Under the pieces are notes generated by a model, which had not been told where the DNA came from, did no database searches, and saw only the letters and a program-made list of their open reading frames with translations. Shown here piece by piece: positions 35,726 to 48,532 of a DNA stretch of 64,000 nt (position 1 is the first letter of the stretch; the number at the start of each line of letters is the position of its first letter). The position numbers were made by a program, and so were the translations under genes. This DNA is from Liquidambar formosana (taxonomy: Eukaryota; Streptophyta; Magnoliopsida; Saxifragales; Altingiaceae). Location: assembly GCA_039720395.1 (NCBI GenBank), contig CM077827.1, positions 20,507,117 through 20,571,116 on the forward strand. Reading direction: 5' to 3'.

Positions 35726-36238
35726 TCATAATACCGAGAAAATGTACTTTTAAGCTCACAATCTTGCTGAGTCCGATAGGTTGCCCAGTGGTACAAGTTT
35801 TCATGCCATACATGAGATTATTAATATCAATAAGTCTATATTAATGAATAGCATCAAAATCATCATATGGATCATGCTTTCAAGTCTATAATATGCATAT
35901 AAGCCAAGATTTTGAAAATGATAAATACTAATTGTTGAAAAATCAACTGAGTAATAAAACCTTTGGTTAGAATGAATTTTTAAAATTTTAAACATTGAAG
36001 CACATAAGGCTTATAGAAAGAGATATGTGATATAAGTCTTTTCATGCACCAATCTCATCAAAATATTATATATCAAAATCAATGGATAAATATACAAAAC
36101 ATTATTATCATGCATTGATTTGATTTTTATAATTATAGAATTCTTGGCAAACTCATGCTTCCACTCTTCAGTGAATAAAGCTTTTTATTATTAAAAAAAA
36201 AATTAAAAAAAATAAAAATAAAAATAGAGAGGGGTATC

Positions 36239-38918
36239 TGTCACACCCCATTTTTGTCACCTTAGCTAGGACATATCATTTCATGTAGGATTTTGAGTCC
36301 TTTTTGAGTCTAGTCTTTTGCATTGAGTTTCTATGGCATTGAATATCATGTGTATGAATTTTGAAGTGATTTGGAGTTCATTTCGATGGTCAATAAGAAC
36401 TTTTGCGACTTTAAGGGCATAATCGTCTTTTAAGCCGTATATTTTCCATTTGACCTTGGAATGAATCCCGAGTCATTCCATCAAGTTCATATGAGTATAT
36501 AGAGTCCATATATAGGTTCAATTTCATGAATTAATGGTTTAAGATCAATTCGGCTCGTAATGGTTCGGGTTGGCTAAAAGACCCTTTCTTGGTTTGCTCA
36601 AATTGACTCATAAGACCCAACCAATTTTCTCTCATTTAACTTCAATTGGGCTTTATTTATGTCCTAAACATGTTTAGAAAGATCAATTTTCGATTGGGAA
36701 AGCATTCGGTTCGACCTTGTGTACAAACCCAGCTTAGCGACGGTGAAGCACCATGGTTAACCACCTTTGTAAAACCTAACCATGCACCCATGGTTGAGGA
36801 TTTTTGTCCTAAAATGCCTAAAAATGTGTTCCCCTTCGAAACACGGTCGTTTTGGCTTTTATTTCGTCAAAATCGGACTTAATTTGAAGATTTTAGGACT
36901 TCTGAAGCAAGTAGAAGTCAAAACCGAAGCGGAAATAAAGGGCCCTCGGGTAACCGTCCGGGGCTGGACGGTCAGCCGTCCAAGCCCAGATGGCTAACCG
37001 TCCAGGGCAAGTTGGTCACCCGAGAGAGTCCTACTTTAACTCAAATTCTGACTCTATCTTTCCTCTTTTGACGGTTTCCTCCGCCAAAACAACTTGTCTG
37101 AGCTTAGGAGTGTGTAGGTTTGAGTTGTTTGAGCACCAAGAGAGTCTCTAATAGCCCTAGGATCATTATTTAGTGAATTAATCCTAGCCATTGGTTTAGG
37201 GGGTCAGTTCTCTATATAAAGGACATGATATTCAGCACATAGGAGGAGGTTAATTGCACTTTACACTTAGAGAGAGAGGGAGCTACGAGTTTGGAGAGCT
37301 AGAAGGACTTCAAGAGGAGGCTCTTCAACCCCAAGCAAGCAAGGAAACAAGAGGATTGAAGACAAGGAAGAGTCTACAAGAGGTAAGCCTATCCCTTTAA
37401 TGCTGAACATGAATTTCTGCTTCTCCTTCTTCTCTTTCTTCTTCTTCTTCTAGGATAGTTATGGTGCACGCAATTGTTCTTCTTATGGATGGAATTCAAT
37501 GTCTATGTGATGTTATATGAATGATTTTAGGATAGTTCATGGCTTTATATGCTTGATAATCCCTGGTTTGCTAGGGATTTGAAAGTATTACTCTTTTTAT
37601 CCTCTTAAATCATGCATAGTTCACATGTTTAGGTTGCTATGATTATTATCATGAATTGATGCTCCTGTTAGTTAGTATATGCTATATGAATGATGTTTAT
37701 GATAATTTGAGCATGTCTTAGAGTCGTTTCATAGGTTTTAATGCATAGTTGTGAGATTAGGGTTTCGATAACCCTGAAATCGCGTAGGTCTTATACAGCA
37801 TGTTTAGCTTAGTTTTTTGGGTTGTTGCTCATCATAATCATTCTATATATGCTGCATATAGTTGAATCATGCTAGGTTTGCATTCATATAGTATATTTCA
37901 TAGGTTTTTATGCATGTTAGTCGAGTCATTGCATGTAGGATTGAGTTAGGGTCCTTAGTTATTCATTATTCTTGTTGTTTGCATGATAAATGGATGATTT
38001 TAGGCCTTGTCAAGGTTCTGTCCAGATTTGCCTATTGCTTTCTTTGCATGATTTTGTGCACTTGTAAGGGTACAAACAGGTACAATGCTTGTCCTATTGC
38101 AAATAGGGCTGCTATGGTCTGAAATGGCTAATGATTGGAGCTTTTGCGCTCAGGTAAGTAGGGTTTGAAGGTGCCCCAATTCACCTTTCTTTTTCTTTCT
38201 TTTCTCTTCTCCCTCCTAGGGTTACTTCTTAATACAAGTTTATGGTAATTATCAAAGGTTTCCTTCAATAATAAATTCTGGTTTTTATCAAAGTTTTCCT
38301 CTTGTGGAAGTTTTTAATTTTGGATTATTCGATACCTTTTCAAATGAGGAAACCTAGGGTATTTACCATAGGTTTGTATTAGGTTGTAACCCTATTCTAT
38401 TCGAACTACGTGGAGTTTGATCCATGTATTTCGCTGCATGGTACGTAGGCGCTCTTCGTGAGGCTCAAGTCCGTTCTAGGATCCAAGTATCCTAGGCTTT
38501 TCTTTTCTTTTCTTTTTTCTTCTGTTTTGTTTTATTTGAGTGATTATGCATGGATGATTAGATGGATTATATGATATGCATGCTGCCTTGTGATGATATA
38601 TGATGATATTTGAGTGGAAAAGATCTTAAGTTAGCCCAATTAAATTAAGAGACCAACTCGGGCGATGTGGGTGCCTATGGGCTTTTGCCCAGAACCTTCC
38701 CATGTCGTAACTTAGCCCCCGGATCCAATTTTCTGGTTTCAAAGACTTTGCTTTTCCTTTAATGGAGTCATGTGGTTTTGAAAATAAATCATTTTTGTGG
38801 TTTTCCTCTTTTCCCTAAAAAATGAGGTGGCGACTCCCTTTTTGTTTGTTGTCTTTAAACCCCCTTATATTTTTGCCAAACCCTTGTGGGCTCCGCGCTG
38901 CTTTTTCGCGGGTTCACA
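36239..38918 (+). mobile_element. Solo LTR (copy 1), perfect 5-bp target duplication
   Basis: Starts TGTCACACCCCATTTTTGTC and ends GCGGGTTCACA. Flanked by GTATC on both sides (36234-36238, 38919-38923). 2680 bp without a coding frame. A promoter-like TCTATATAAA at 37211-37220 precedes a purine-rich leader, as in an LTR U3/R region. Matches 39769-42758 in inverse orientation. Its GGTGGCGACTCC near the end resembles Tat-type Ty3/gypsy LTR ends; family assignment is tentative. Confidence 0.88.
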
Positions 38919-39411
38919 GTATCTTACCAATATCACCTTATGAAAATATTTTTACCTCTTGAGGCTCAAGCATCATTCGTTGGAAGTTTATGAGTATGAA
39001 TTGAATTTACCTCCCATCATTTTTCAATAAGCTCATGCTTAAGGTTGCATACCTACAAAACAAGTGTTGTATTTTTTATAAATAAAATACATATATTGTG
39101 ATTCAAATTCTTATTTGTTGTATATGGTTTTATGATTGACCATTATGATATTTATTTGTATTGTCTACTATTATGAGTTAGTGGGCATATTATTATTGGA
39201 GGTTACATATTCTTTTAAAATATAGAAAATTGTTTTTCCACCATCTATCTTTTACGTGTTTTTTTATATATTTATTTTTATTTTTAAGCTGTCATCTTCT
39301 TCTTCTTCTTCTTTAGGATGAGAAAACCATAAGAATTTTAGAAAGATTTTTCAAATCTATCTATAAACTTCTTTTGTATAAACTCCATTTATCTTTTTTC
39401 AATATTTATTA

Positions 39412-39669
39412 CTCCCTCCGTTCTTATTTGATTGTCCCTTTGAAAAAACACTTGTTTAGTTAACTCTATTAAATGCTTTTAAATCAATACTTATGTTTTA
39501 CAATTCCAATTTTGCCCTCATGTGTACAAAACATTGGAAAGAGAGAAAATACATTTTTGAGGGTAGTTTAGGAAATCAAACAAAAAGAATCATTGACTTT
39601 TTGAATGTGACAATAATTTTGGAACATCACAAAATGGAAAGTACACCAATTAAATAAGAACGGAAGGTG
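39412..39669. mobile_element. Stowaway MITE
   Basis: Begins CTCCCTCCGTTCTTATTTGA and ends with its near complement (AAATAAGAACGGAAGGTG). The flanking TA on both sides (39410-39411, 39670-39671) is the Tc1/mariner target duplication. 258 bp, no ORF. Lies between the two solo LTRs. Confidence 0.9.
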
Positions 39670-39768
39670 TAAACATTTTCATGGAATGATCTAGAGCTAT
39701 TCAATTCCTTGCACTTATGAGTGCACACGTATAAGGAACACGATTGTTGAATCCAAGATGGTTGGGGC

Positions 39769-42758
39769 TGTGAACCCAGGAAAACAGCCCATGGGATGGC
39801 AAATGAAAACAAAGGAGTCGCCACCTCATTTTTTAAGGAAAAGAGGAAAACCCTAAAATGTTTTATTTCCAAAAACCTCATAACTCCATTTTGAAAGGAA
39901 AAGCAAAGTCTTTAAAACCAAAAAATCAGATTTGGGGGCTAAGTTACAATGTGGAAAGGTTCTGAGCTAAGCCCATAGGCACCCACATCGCCCGAGTTGG
40001 TCTCTTAATTTAATTGGGCTAATTTAATGACTTAAACACATGCAAATCAATATCAATCAATAAAATACAGCATGCATATCAATCACAAATTCATCCTACT
40101 CCTCTAGTAATCATATATGATGGATAAATCAAAGGAAAAAAAAAAAAAAAAAACAACCTATGATACTTAGTATCGTAAGGCGGATTTGAATATTAATTGA
40201 GTGCCTACGTACCTTGTATTGAACGTACAAGGATCAAATTTTACATAGTTCGATAAGAATAGGGTTATACCCTAATAGAGACTTATTGGTAAACCCTAGT
40301 TTCCTTCCATAAAGATTTCCAAAGACAAATGATTCTCAATATGGTATTTCAATGAAAGATAAAAGCTTTCTGAAAATGGGTGGAAGGAAACCCTAAAATT
40401 CACCATATCCCTCTATTAGGAAATAACCCTAGGAAGGAGAAGAGAAAAGACAAGAGATAAGGAGGGTATTTTCTACACCCATCATGCTTACCATTTGCAA
40501 CCTGTAAAATAAGTACCCTATTTCATAAGGCAATCTCCATGTTTGCAAACTTTCTATTTGTAATAGCCAATAAATAATCACCCCACTTTCTATAGGATAG
40601 TTGCACTTATGCAACTCACAATTTGCCATTTGTATGCTCAAAATATTACTACAAAGATAATTATTAAATCTGGACAGAATAGATCAAGACCTAAAAATTA
40701 CCCTAATGATGATGCAAAAGACAAAAATCAAAGAATAACAAAACCATAATATGCTCTTACATGCAATGACCTAGTCTATATGCATGAAATCTATGAAAAA
40801 TATGCAAAAGACTCTATAATAATCATAAGAATATCAAATAATATCATTAAGTATGCAAACAAAGCTAACTCAGTACAAAAATATGATATTTTATGTAAAA
40901 CATGAAAAAATGCCTTCTTACAGCGAGCTTTCTTTAGATAATTTTGCGTGGAAATTACCTCGTATGAAGGATCTATTAACATATCCTACGTAAAATATAT
41001 ACTTTATAACATATTAGAAGAGATTTCATTCTTAAACACATTCCCGAATACCCTCATACAAAATCCTACCTTCTAAAAAGGATAACTATCCTTAGAAAAT
41101 GATAATGTCTCCAAAAACCCTAGAAAATCCACTATATGAATGCAAACCTAGTATGATTCAACTATATATAGCATATATAGAACAACTATGATGAGAAACA
41201 ACTTAAAAAGATAGGCAAATATACTATATTGAACTTGCATGAAATAAAAATAACGAAAACCCTAATTTCACAACTATGCATTACAACACATGAACCAATC
41301 CTAAAACATGCTCAAACTATCATGAATATCATTAATATCTTATATATTAACTAACAAAAGTATTAACTCATGACAATTATCACTGCAAATAGGCCATATG
41401 AAACATGTATGACTTAAAAGGATAAAAAGGATAATGCCTTCAAAACCCTAGTAAACTAAGGATTTTCAAACATATTAAATCATGAACCATCCTAAAATTG
41501 TATATATAACATCACAAAAGCATTGGATTCAATTAATATGCAGAGTTACTATTTGCATTGGAGCTATCATAGAAGAAGAAGGATAAAAAGAATAAGAAAC
41601 CTTAATTTCAGCAACTGAAAGGATAATTTACCTCTTGTAAAACTTCTCTTGCCTTTGAAATGCTTTTTCTCTTGCTTTCTTAGGGTTAGAAAACCTCTCT
41701 TTGATCTTCTTTTACTCTCAATTTCGTAGCTCCCTCTCTCTTTAAGTATAAAAAGTTCTTGTGGCCCTCCTATATGTGCTAAATATCATGTTTTTTATAT
41801 AGGAGACTGACCTGATAAACCAATGATTAAGATTAATTCATTAAATAATGATCTTAGGGCTATTAGAGACTCTCTTGGTGCTCAAACAATTCAAAGTTAC
41901 TCAATTTTAGAAGAAAACAACTTACAAAGGTGGAAAAATCCGTCAAAAGAGTGAGGGAGAGACAAAATCCTACTTAAAGACGAAGTCCCGAGTAACCATC
42001 TAGGCCTCGACGGTTAACCATCTAGGCCCAAACGGTTAACTGTCCAGCCCCGGACAGTTACCTGAAGGGCTCCCTCAGCTCACTTCAATTTAGACTCTTT
42101 CGTCTTCCAGAAGTCTTTCAGGGTCAAATTAAGTTCGATTTTGATGAAATAAAAGCTAAAACGACTGTACTTTGAAAAGGAACACATTTTAAACATTTTA
42201 GAACAAAAATCCTCAATCATGGGTGCATGGTTAAGTTTTACAAAAGCAGCTAGCTGCTGTGCTCTACCGTCACAAAGCTAGGGTTTGTACACGAGGTTGA
42301 GACAAATGCTTTCCAAACCAAAATCCAACCTTTGAAAACATATTAAGACCAATTAAGGTTTAATAAAGAAAATTGAGTGGAAATTATGAATCAATTTGAG
42401 CAAACCAAGAGAAGGTCTTATAGCTATCTTGAACCATTACGAGCCAAATTGATTTTAAACCATTAATTCATCAAATTGAACCTATATATAGACTCTATAT
42501 ATCAATATGAACTCCAGTTCATAACTTGGAGATCATTTCAAAGTCAAACGGAAAAGATACAACTTAAAAGACAATAATGCCCTTAAAGTCACAAAATCTC
42601 TAATTGAATATTGAAACTTCCTCCAAATCAAACCAAAATTCATATGCATGTTCCTTAATGCCTTAAAAACCTAATGCAAATGCCTAGACTCAAAAATAAA
42701 ATAAAAACCTATATGAAATGATGACCTCTAACTAAGATGACAAAAATAGGGTGTGACA
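39769..42758 (-). mobile_element. Solo LTR (copy 2), inverted relative to copy 1
   Basis: On the minus strand it runs TGTCACACCC...GGGTTCACA, homologous to 36239-38918 over its length. Flanks GGGGC (39764-39768) and GTGGC (42759-42763) match at 4/5 positions. 2990 bp, 310 bp longer than copy 1. The TATA-like region corresponds to about 41791-41802. The more decayed target duplication suggests it is older than copy 1. Confidence 0.83.
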
Positions 42759-43099
42759 GTGGCACTAGAAGACCTAAATGCATTGAGTGATTTATTCTAA
42801 GTGGCACAAATCAACTCTTAAGGACAGTGTTCTCACACTCCTCAATTGATAAGTTTATTTCTTCTCTAGTTTAAATTATCTTATTTCGTATTTTAATTTT
42901 CGACATCCACGTTTTGCTCTAACATTTCAAACAACAAGACTATGCAACTTTATTTGGAGCCCGAACCATTTTGGGTCCATGAGGGTTAGCACTTTGAATC
43001 ATAGTCCCTTTAGGCTTCAAAATTCATTTGTATGAGTTTGTGTTCAATTTTTGTTTTTCATTATGATAGTAACTCAAAATGGTTTTGTCAAAAACATAT

Positions 43100-44033
43100 C
43101 TTTGACTCTCTAAAGTTTTATCTAAAGTTTTTTTGCTATTTGTAAACTTAGTCAAGCTAGAGGTCAAGTCATCAATCTTTTCTTTTAAAGAAATATTTTC
43201 TTTTTCAAATCATAACAAAGATTGATTTTTCAAAATGGCTTGCTTATTTTCACTCTTCAACACCTTATTAAGTTTATTCAAATTTTCAATATCATTTGAA
43301 AGATAAGAGACTTTATTTTTCAAAACAATATTTTTATGAGCAAGTTTCTTGCATTCTTCAAGTAATTTATCAAAAGAAATTTGAAACTCTTCATAATTAG
43401 AGGATTCATCAAAATTAGAGTTTAACTCATCCTCTTGTGCCATGAAGCAAAAATGAGTTACAACATCTTTATCGCTTGATGCTTTACTTGAGTCACTATC
43501 TTCTTCAACAATTTCATGAGCTATCATAGTGAGATCATATGTTGTAAGGTTGCCACTTAAATTTTTTAGGCTCATATTGTTGAGATCCCTTACTTGAAGA
43601 ATGGTGGTGATCATTGAATCCCAAACTTTAGGAAGACACCTAAGTATTTATATCACCAATTCAGAGTTAGAATAGGTTTTGTCAAGAGAACTCAAGGAAT
43701 TAACAATAGTATTGAAGCGAGTAAACATTTCGGAAATAGTTTCATGCTCCTTCATTCTAAATAATTTATATTTGCCTACAAATATATTAATTTTGGCCTC
43801 TTTAACTTGAGGTGATTCTTCATAGGTAACCTCTAGAGGATCCCATATCTCTTTAGCGCTAATACACCAAGAGATTTTAATAAATTCATTGAGGGCAAGT
43901 GCACAATATAATATATTCATAACTTTTGCATTGATTTCAATTAGTTTGTTGTCATTGTTATCCCATTGTGGTTGTATAGGGTCCATTTTCAATAACCTTC
44001 CATACTTTATAGTTGGAGGCTTGGATATAGATT
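43100..44033 (-). pseudogene. gag remnant of older Sirevirus-like element
   Basis: Minus-strand frames give MDPIQPQWDNND, CISAKEIWDPLEVTYEES, KYKLFRMKEHETISEMFTRF and NTIVNSLSSLDKTYSNSELV. Then come MSLKNLSGNLTTYDL and a long Lys/Asn/Glu-rich coiled-coil segment (LLEECKKLAHKNIVLKNKV). Same motif order as the gag at 31900-33260, but diverged enough to be a separate element. A frame break separates the two main parts near 43630. Confidence 0.75.
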
Positions 44034-44193
44034 CTCATTTTAATTTTTCAAAAATTTTATAGAAAACCTTTAAACAAAGGTAGCTTTAGGGTCGATTGAC
44101 CTTTTACAATAAGAGTTCCAAAATATTTTGATATGATCTTAACTCTAGTGAAAATTTTAGAAAAATATTAGAACCCTTACTCTAATATTAATT

Positions 44194-47100
44194 GTAGGAT
44201 CGAGTGCTAACCAAATCTCATAAAACTAACTGGCATCAAGAAAGGTGCCCTCAAATCTTTTAAAGAGTAGCGCAGCAGCCAAGAACCATGGTTTGAGTAG
44301 TGGCGTAATGCTAACCCCACCCCTGCAACCCTTGCAGTCTAGGCCAACACATCACATTTAAGATAAGTGTATTTTTTATAGATTTTTAACCCTCAAAATG
44401 ATAATAGGGTATAACCTTTTGCATGTTAAATATGAGATGTGTTTTGGATTATTTATGTATTTTGTGTATTTTTGGTGTATGGTTATGTGATTTTCTTGCA
44501 ATACAAATATTGAGGAGTCTTGTATACATGCTCACACGTTAAGTTTACTAGATTTGGGAGTACACATGGTATCTATATATATATATATTGGATTAGTATA
44601 TTTTCACCATATACATGCTGTAGAAATTGTTGTTGGTTTGTATAGATGATGTTTTCTATAGCCCAACCATGTCCTATAATTGTTGGAAAATTTTATATTT
44701 GAATCATTGAGTATATTTATGATGAATTGAAATATTGCGTACATACATACATTTTCATATCATTATTGACATTATAATGCATGAAATGACATTAATTAAA
44801 TACATGATAATAGTAAGGGTCATTACAGTTGGATTACTGCAATCCCCGTATGGAATGTCTTGCTGTGTTTTCCCAAATTGAGACTATTGTGATCCTTGGT
44901 CAAGATGTCTGGCTATGTTGTTTTCTTGGGGGTTGGGTTATATTCAATTCCCTCATTCTGCACGTGATAGTTCATAGCATGGCATTGACATTCATTTCAA
45001 ATCATGTCCCAACTGGAAAGACTATGCTTTGATATGCTATGTTTGGGATTTTAATCATTTTATATTAAGACAATTTAATTGTATGGGATGTATTAAATTA
45101 TGGATTGTAATGACTATGTGTTTTGTATTTGGCCAATAAGCAATAGACATGTAATTATTAAGGATTGCGGTAATATTTTAATTATGTAAGTCTCTTTTAT
45201 GTGGATTATGATGTATGAAACAATACCAAGAATGGATGACTAGTTATTCATGCTAATTTGAATAGGTTTTACCAGGGTATCTCCTCATTTATGAATGAGT
45301 CATACCGAAATTTTTATAAAATTAAGGTTTTCTATATGTGTCATCTACGTCAAATTCAAATGATTTATTTAAAATCAATTAGTTTTATTATTATTGATCA
45401 CGACTTAATTAATTTGGATCATGACAAGCTCTAAAACTAATTGCAACAAAATTTGTCTCAATCGAATTTGACTTACCTTCCATTAGTTGACTACTTAAAA
45501 TGGTTTGTACTAAAAAAAAAAATAGAAATAAAATAAAACAAAAAACATATCAAGCCTAGAAGAGTAGCTTGATCTTGTGTGTTACTACTATCAACTATAG
45601 CAATATGCTCCCATAATTCAATTCAAATTTGAAAAGTTCTAAAATTAGAGGAGGAATTTTTATTTTATTTTATTTTTTTCCCTGGAAGTTGAACAAATAT
45701 TTGATTAAGCAAATTAGTTAAATTTGGCCATTCGAAAATGTTGGATTTTTATTTATTTACTTTTCTTTTTTTATCGATAGAATCTACCCTTAATACATTA
45801 CCCCTTTTATATCAACAAATGAGTATCAAAACCTCTACATAAACTTGAACTCGAGATCACTCACTTAATAAGTGATGTAAATGTCAGGCACCATGCCATC
45901 GACACATATTGGATTTAGGTAATAAAGAATTTACCCCTTGATTCACTTACTCAAGCCTATGGTGTCGGTCAATCATAGGAGAAAATAAAAGTGTAAATTG
46001 CATGAAACCCTTTTGAACTAAAGGTTCAATTTCACAAAACCACCACATCCCCCACCCCCTTTCTCTCTCTCCCTCTCTCAACTTCAAAATTGAACCAAAA
46101 AAAAAAAAAAAAAAAAGAAACCTTAAACTATTAATGTGTGATACTTTGCCACTATTTTTACCAAATTTTCATTGGAATTTAAGCCATATCCCCATATTAT
46201 AAGACTTTTTACAATAATTCTAACAATTTTTCTTTAACCCAATAGCCCCTTTTCCACCTTTTATGACAAAAGGAACACTACTTGCTTCCACCCTAAGGAT
46301 AAAGGAGCTCCTTCCCACCTCTATTTTTTTTCAATCACGTATCATAAATATTTTTAAAAATATATAAATTTAAAAATATGAACAAAAAGATACGTGGATA
46401 TGGACTAACACATGTTAAAACATGAATCCACCCTCAACCATTCTCTCTTTCTCACTCTCTCGCCATGTGACACTCCCTACTCTCTTTCTCTCTCTCTCTC
46501 TCTCCTTAATGACCAAATCCAAGCCTCAACCATCTTCTCCGGTGAAGCTCGCCACTAAATGGAGTTACCAAAGCCGGAGAAACCGAGGCTAACATCCCTT
46601 GTGAACCTCGACAACATCCCTTCAAGGAACACCACTACCGTGAACCATCATCGTACAACAATCGAACCAAAATTCTAGGGCGAGAAGCTTTGAACAGCAT
46701 GTTTGCCATAGGAGAAATTTCTAGGGCTGAAGCTTCGAAAATCCATGTCAACAACACACAAAAAGTCAAGGAATTGCTGTCATAGAAGAAATTGCTGAGA
46801 GATGGAAAAGTTGATCAGACGATGGGGAAAAATAGAGGAGGCGCTATTAGGGAGTGAGGTTGTATTGCATAAAAGTGGTGAAGGAGAATGAGGGCGGCGC
46901 ATTTAAGGGCGGTGTCGTTTTCTTATTTTTATTTTTTGCGTTATTCTTTATGTAAAGGAAGAGTAGCCATGGCATCTCCCTTTTTTCTTTATTCTCATTT
47001 TATTTTATTCTTTTATTCTTTTTTCTTTTTTTAACAAAAAGTTTGCTTATGTGCTTGTATGTCTATGTGAGATTTGATCCTCTTATGTGTGTAAAATATC

Positions 47101-48000
47101 AACTTATTGTTCTTTTCAATGTGTAAAATAATTTGTTATTGTTTTATAGTATAGCAGAACAGTTACTGTAAAACAGTAGCATCTTACCGTTTCACAGCAA
47201 AGAGTTCAAAAGAAAAAATTTATTGGCTTTTGCTAAAACAAGTCTTTTAATTGAGGAAATTACTAATTTCCCCAATTTTCATTTTATATATGACATCGGC
47301 AAACAGGGACTGACATGGACTCATTGTTAGATGGTGTAAGCAGAGGCGAGATGAGCTAAAGCATCAGCCAGCTTCGTCAAATTCAATGACTAAATACAAT
47401 TGTAAGAGTTTGGTTTAAGCATTAAATTTGTCCAATATCATATAAAGCTGAAATAATTCATTTCCATTAAAATTTCCAATGAAAAAAAGCAAAAAAGTGT
47501 ACAAGTATAACACACTACTTAATTCAAGAGGGTTCCGTGTAATTCAATGAAAACAAACTACACATGCAATGGCCCCAATGGAATTTAAGAGCAAAGGCCG
47601 GAGTGTAGAAGGAATTTAACCCTTTTTCTGTTCTTTTTTTTTCTTTTTCCTTGTGGCTAATTTGACTCGCATTCCCTAATGACGTGGCATCCACATCAAC
47701 ACTCTGATCTTTGTATTTTTAAATAGGAAAACAAAATTCACACAACTCCATTTATTACTTTGATATCTGGTTGGTTTATCAGGCTGATGTGGTTTACATA
47801 ACATGCCACATAAATAACAAACATAAGGTAAAATATTAGAGCATCTTCCTCGTATCTATATATATATATATATATATAGATATGTGCGCGCACAAACAAC
47901 CAACAACAGCATAAGGGCTTTTCTAAACCACCACATGTGGTCTAAAATAACCCCAAGAGAACAAAGGAGCTCTAGAGAAGTTTGAGACTCCATTACATGG
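44194..48000. other. Intergenic stretch, no gene recognised
   Basis: AT-rich DNA with (TA)n at 44574-44588 and about 47857-47878 and a (CT)n run at about 46485-46503. A GTGTAAATTGCATGAAACCC segment near 45990 resembles one end of a Mutator-like inverted repeat, but I found no partner. Nothing coding is supported. Confidence 0.5.
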
Positions 48001-48532
48001 GGGGCGTGGCACGTGGGCTACTTTTCATTCCATTTTCAGTTGGGCTTCCGCCAAGGTCTGCAAAATTTGACAATTTCAGACCCATGACTACCCCCGCCCA
48101 ATGACCAGCCAAAAACGCTAGATACTATATACCCACCATCAATTACTGAGAGCAAATGAAAATTATTTCCAAGATATATAAATAAATATTTAAAAAAAAA
48201 CATATTTGCATGCAAGATGCCAAACACAAACATGAGATGCCTCCCATATCAAATCATTTCATGAACAAAGGACCCAACAAAGAAAGCCAACAGTGTACTA
48301 GTCAGTTTTTAAGTTAAACCCATGCGACCAAACTATACAGAAGCAAAACCAAAATACTGGGCATCATCTGGAGATAAACGCCTACATGAGGGTACCTCTA
48401 AATCCTAGAAAACACTAAAGTTGAAGATGGTCAAGCAAGGGAAGGTAACACAAAATGCCAGAAACCTCTATACATACCCACTACGTCTCCATGTCTTCAT
48501 TTTACATAAGCGAAGAAAAGGGCCAACAAACC

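Larger units (their letters stand above)
24212..44193 (-). mobile_element. Older Sirevirus-like Ty1/copia relic, interrupted by later insertions
   Basis: The 3' LTR is split: 24212-25054 and 34585-34967 together give about 1.2 kb, with LTR-type text such as GGGGTTAATTAGGTTGATAC at the left and an end GGCTAACA at 34967. The primer-binding region at 44175-44192 (minus strand ATTAATATTAGAG) resembles the initiator-Met site in decayed form and is followed by TG at 44193. Between them only gag and a short adjoining piece remain (42800-44040). pol is not visible. The right LTR cannot be followed past its first bases. Later insertions: Sirevirus 25055-34580, MITE 35229-35725, solo LTRs 36239-38918 and 39769-42758, Stowaway 39412-39669. 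Confidence 0.6.
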
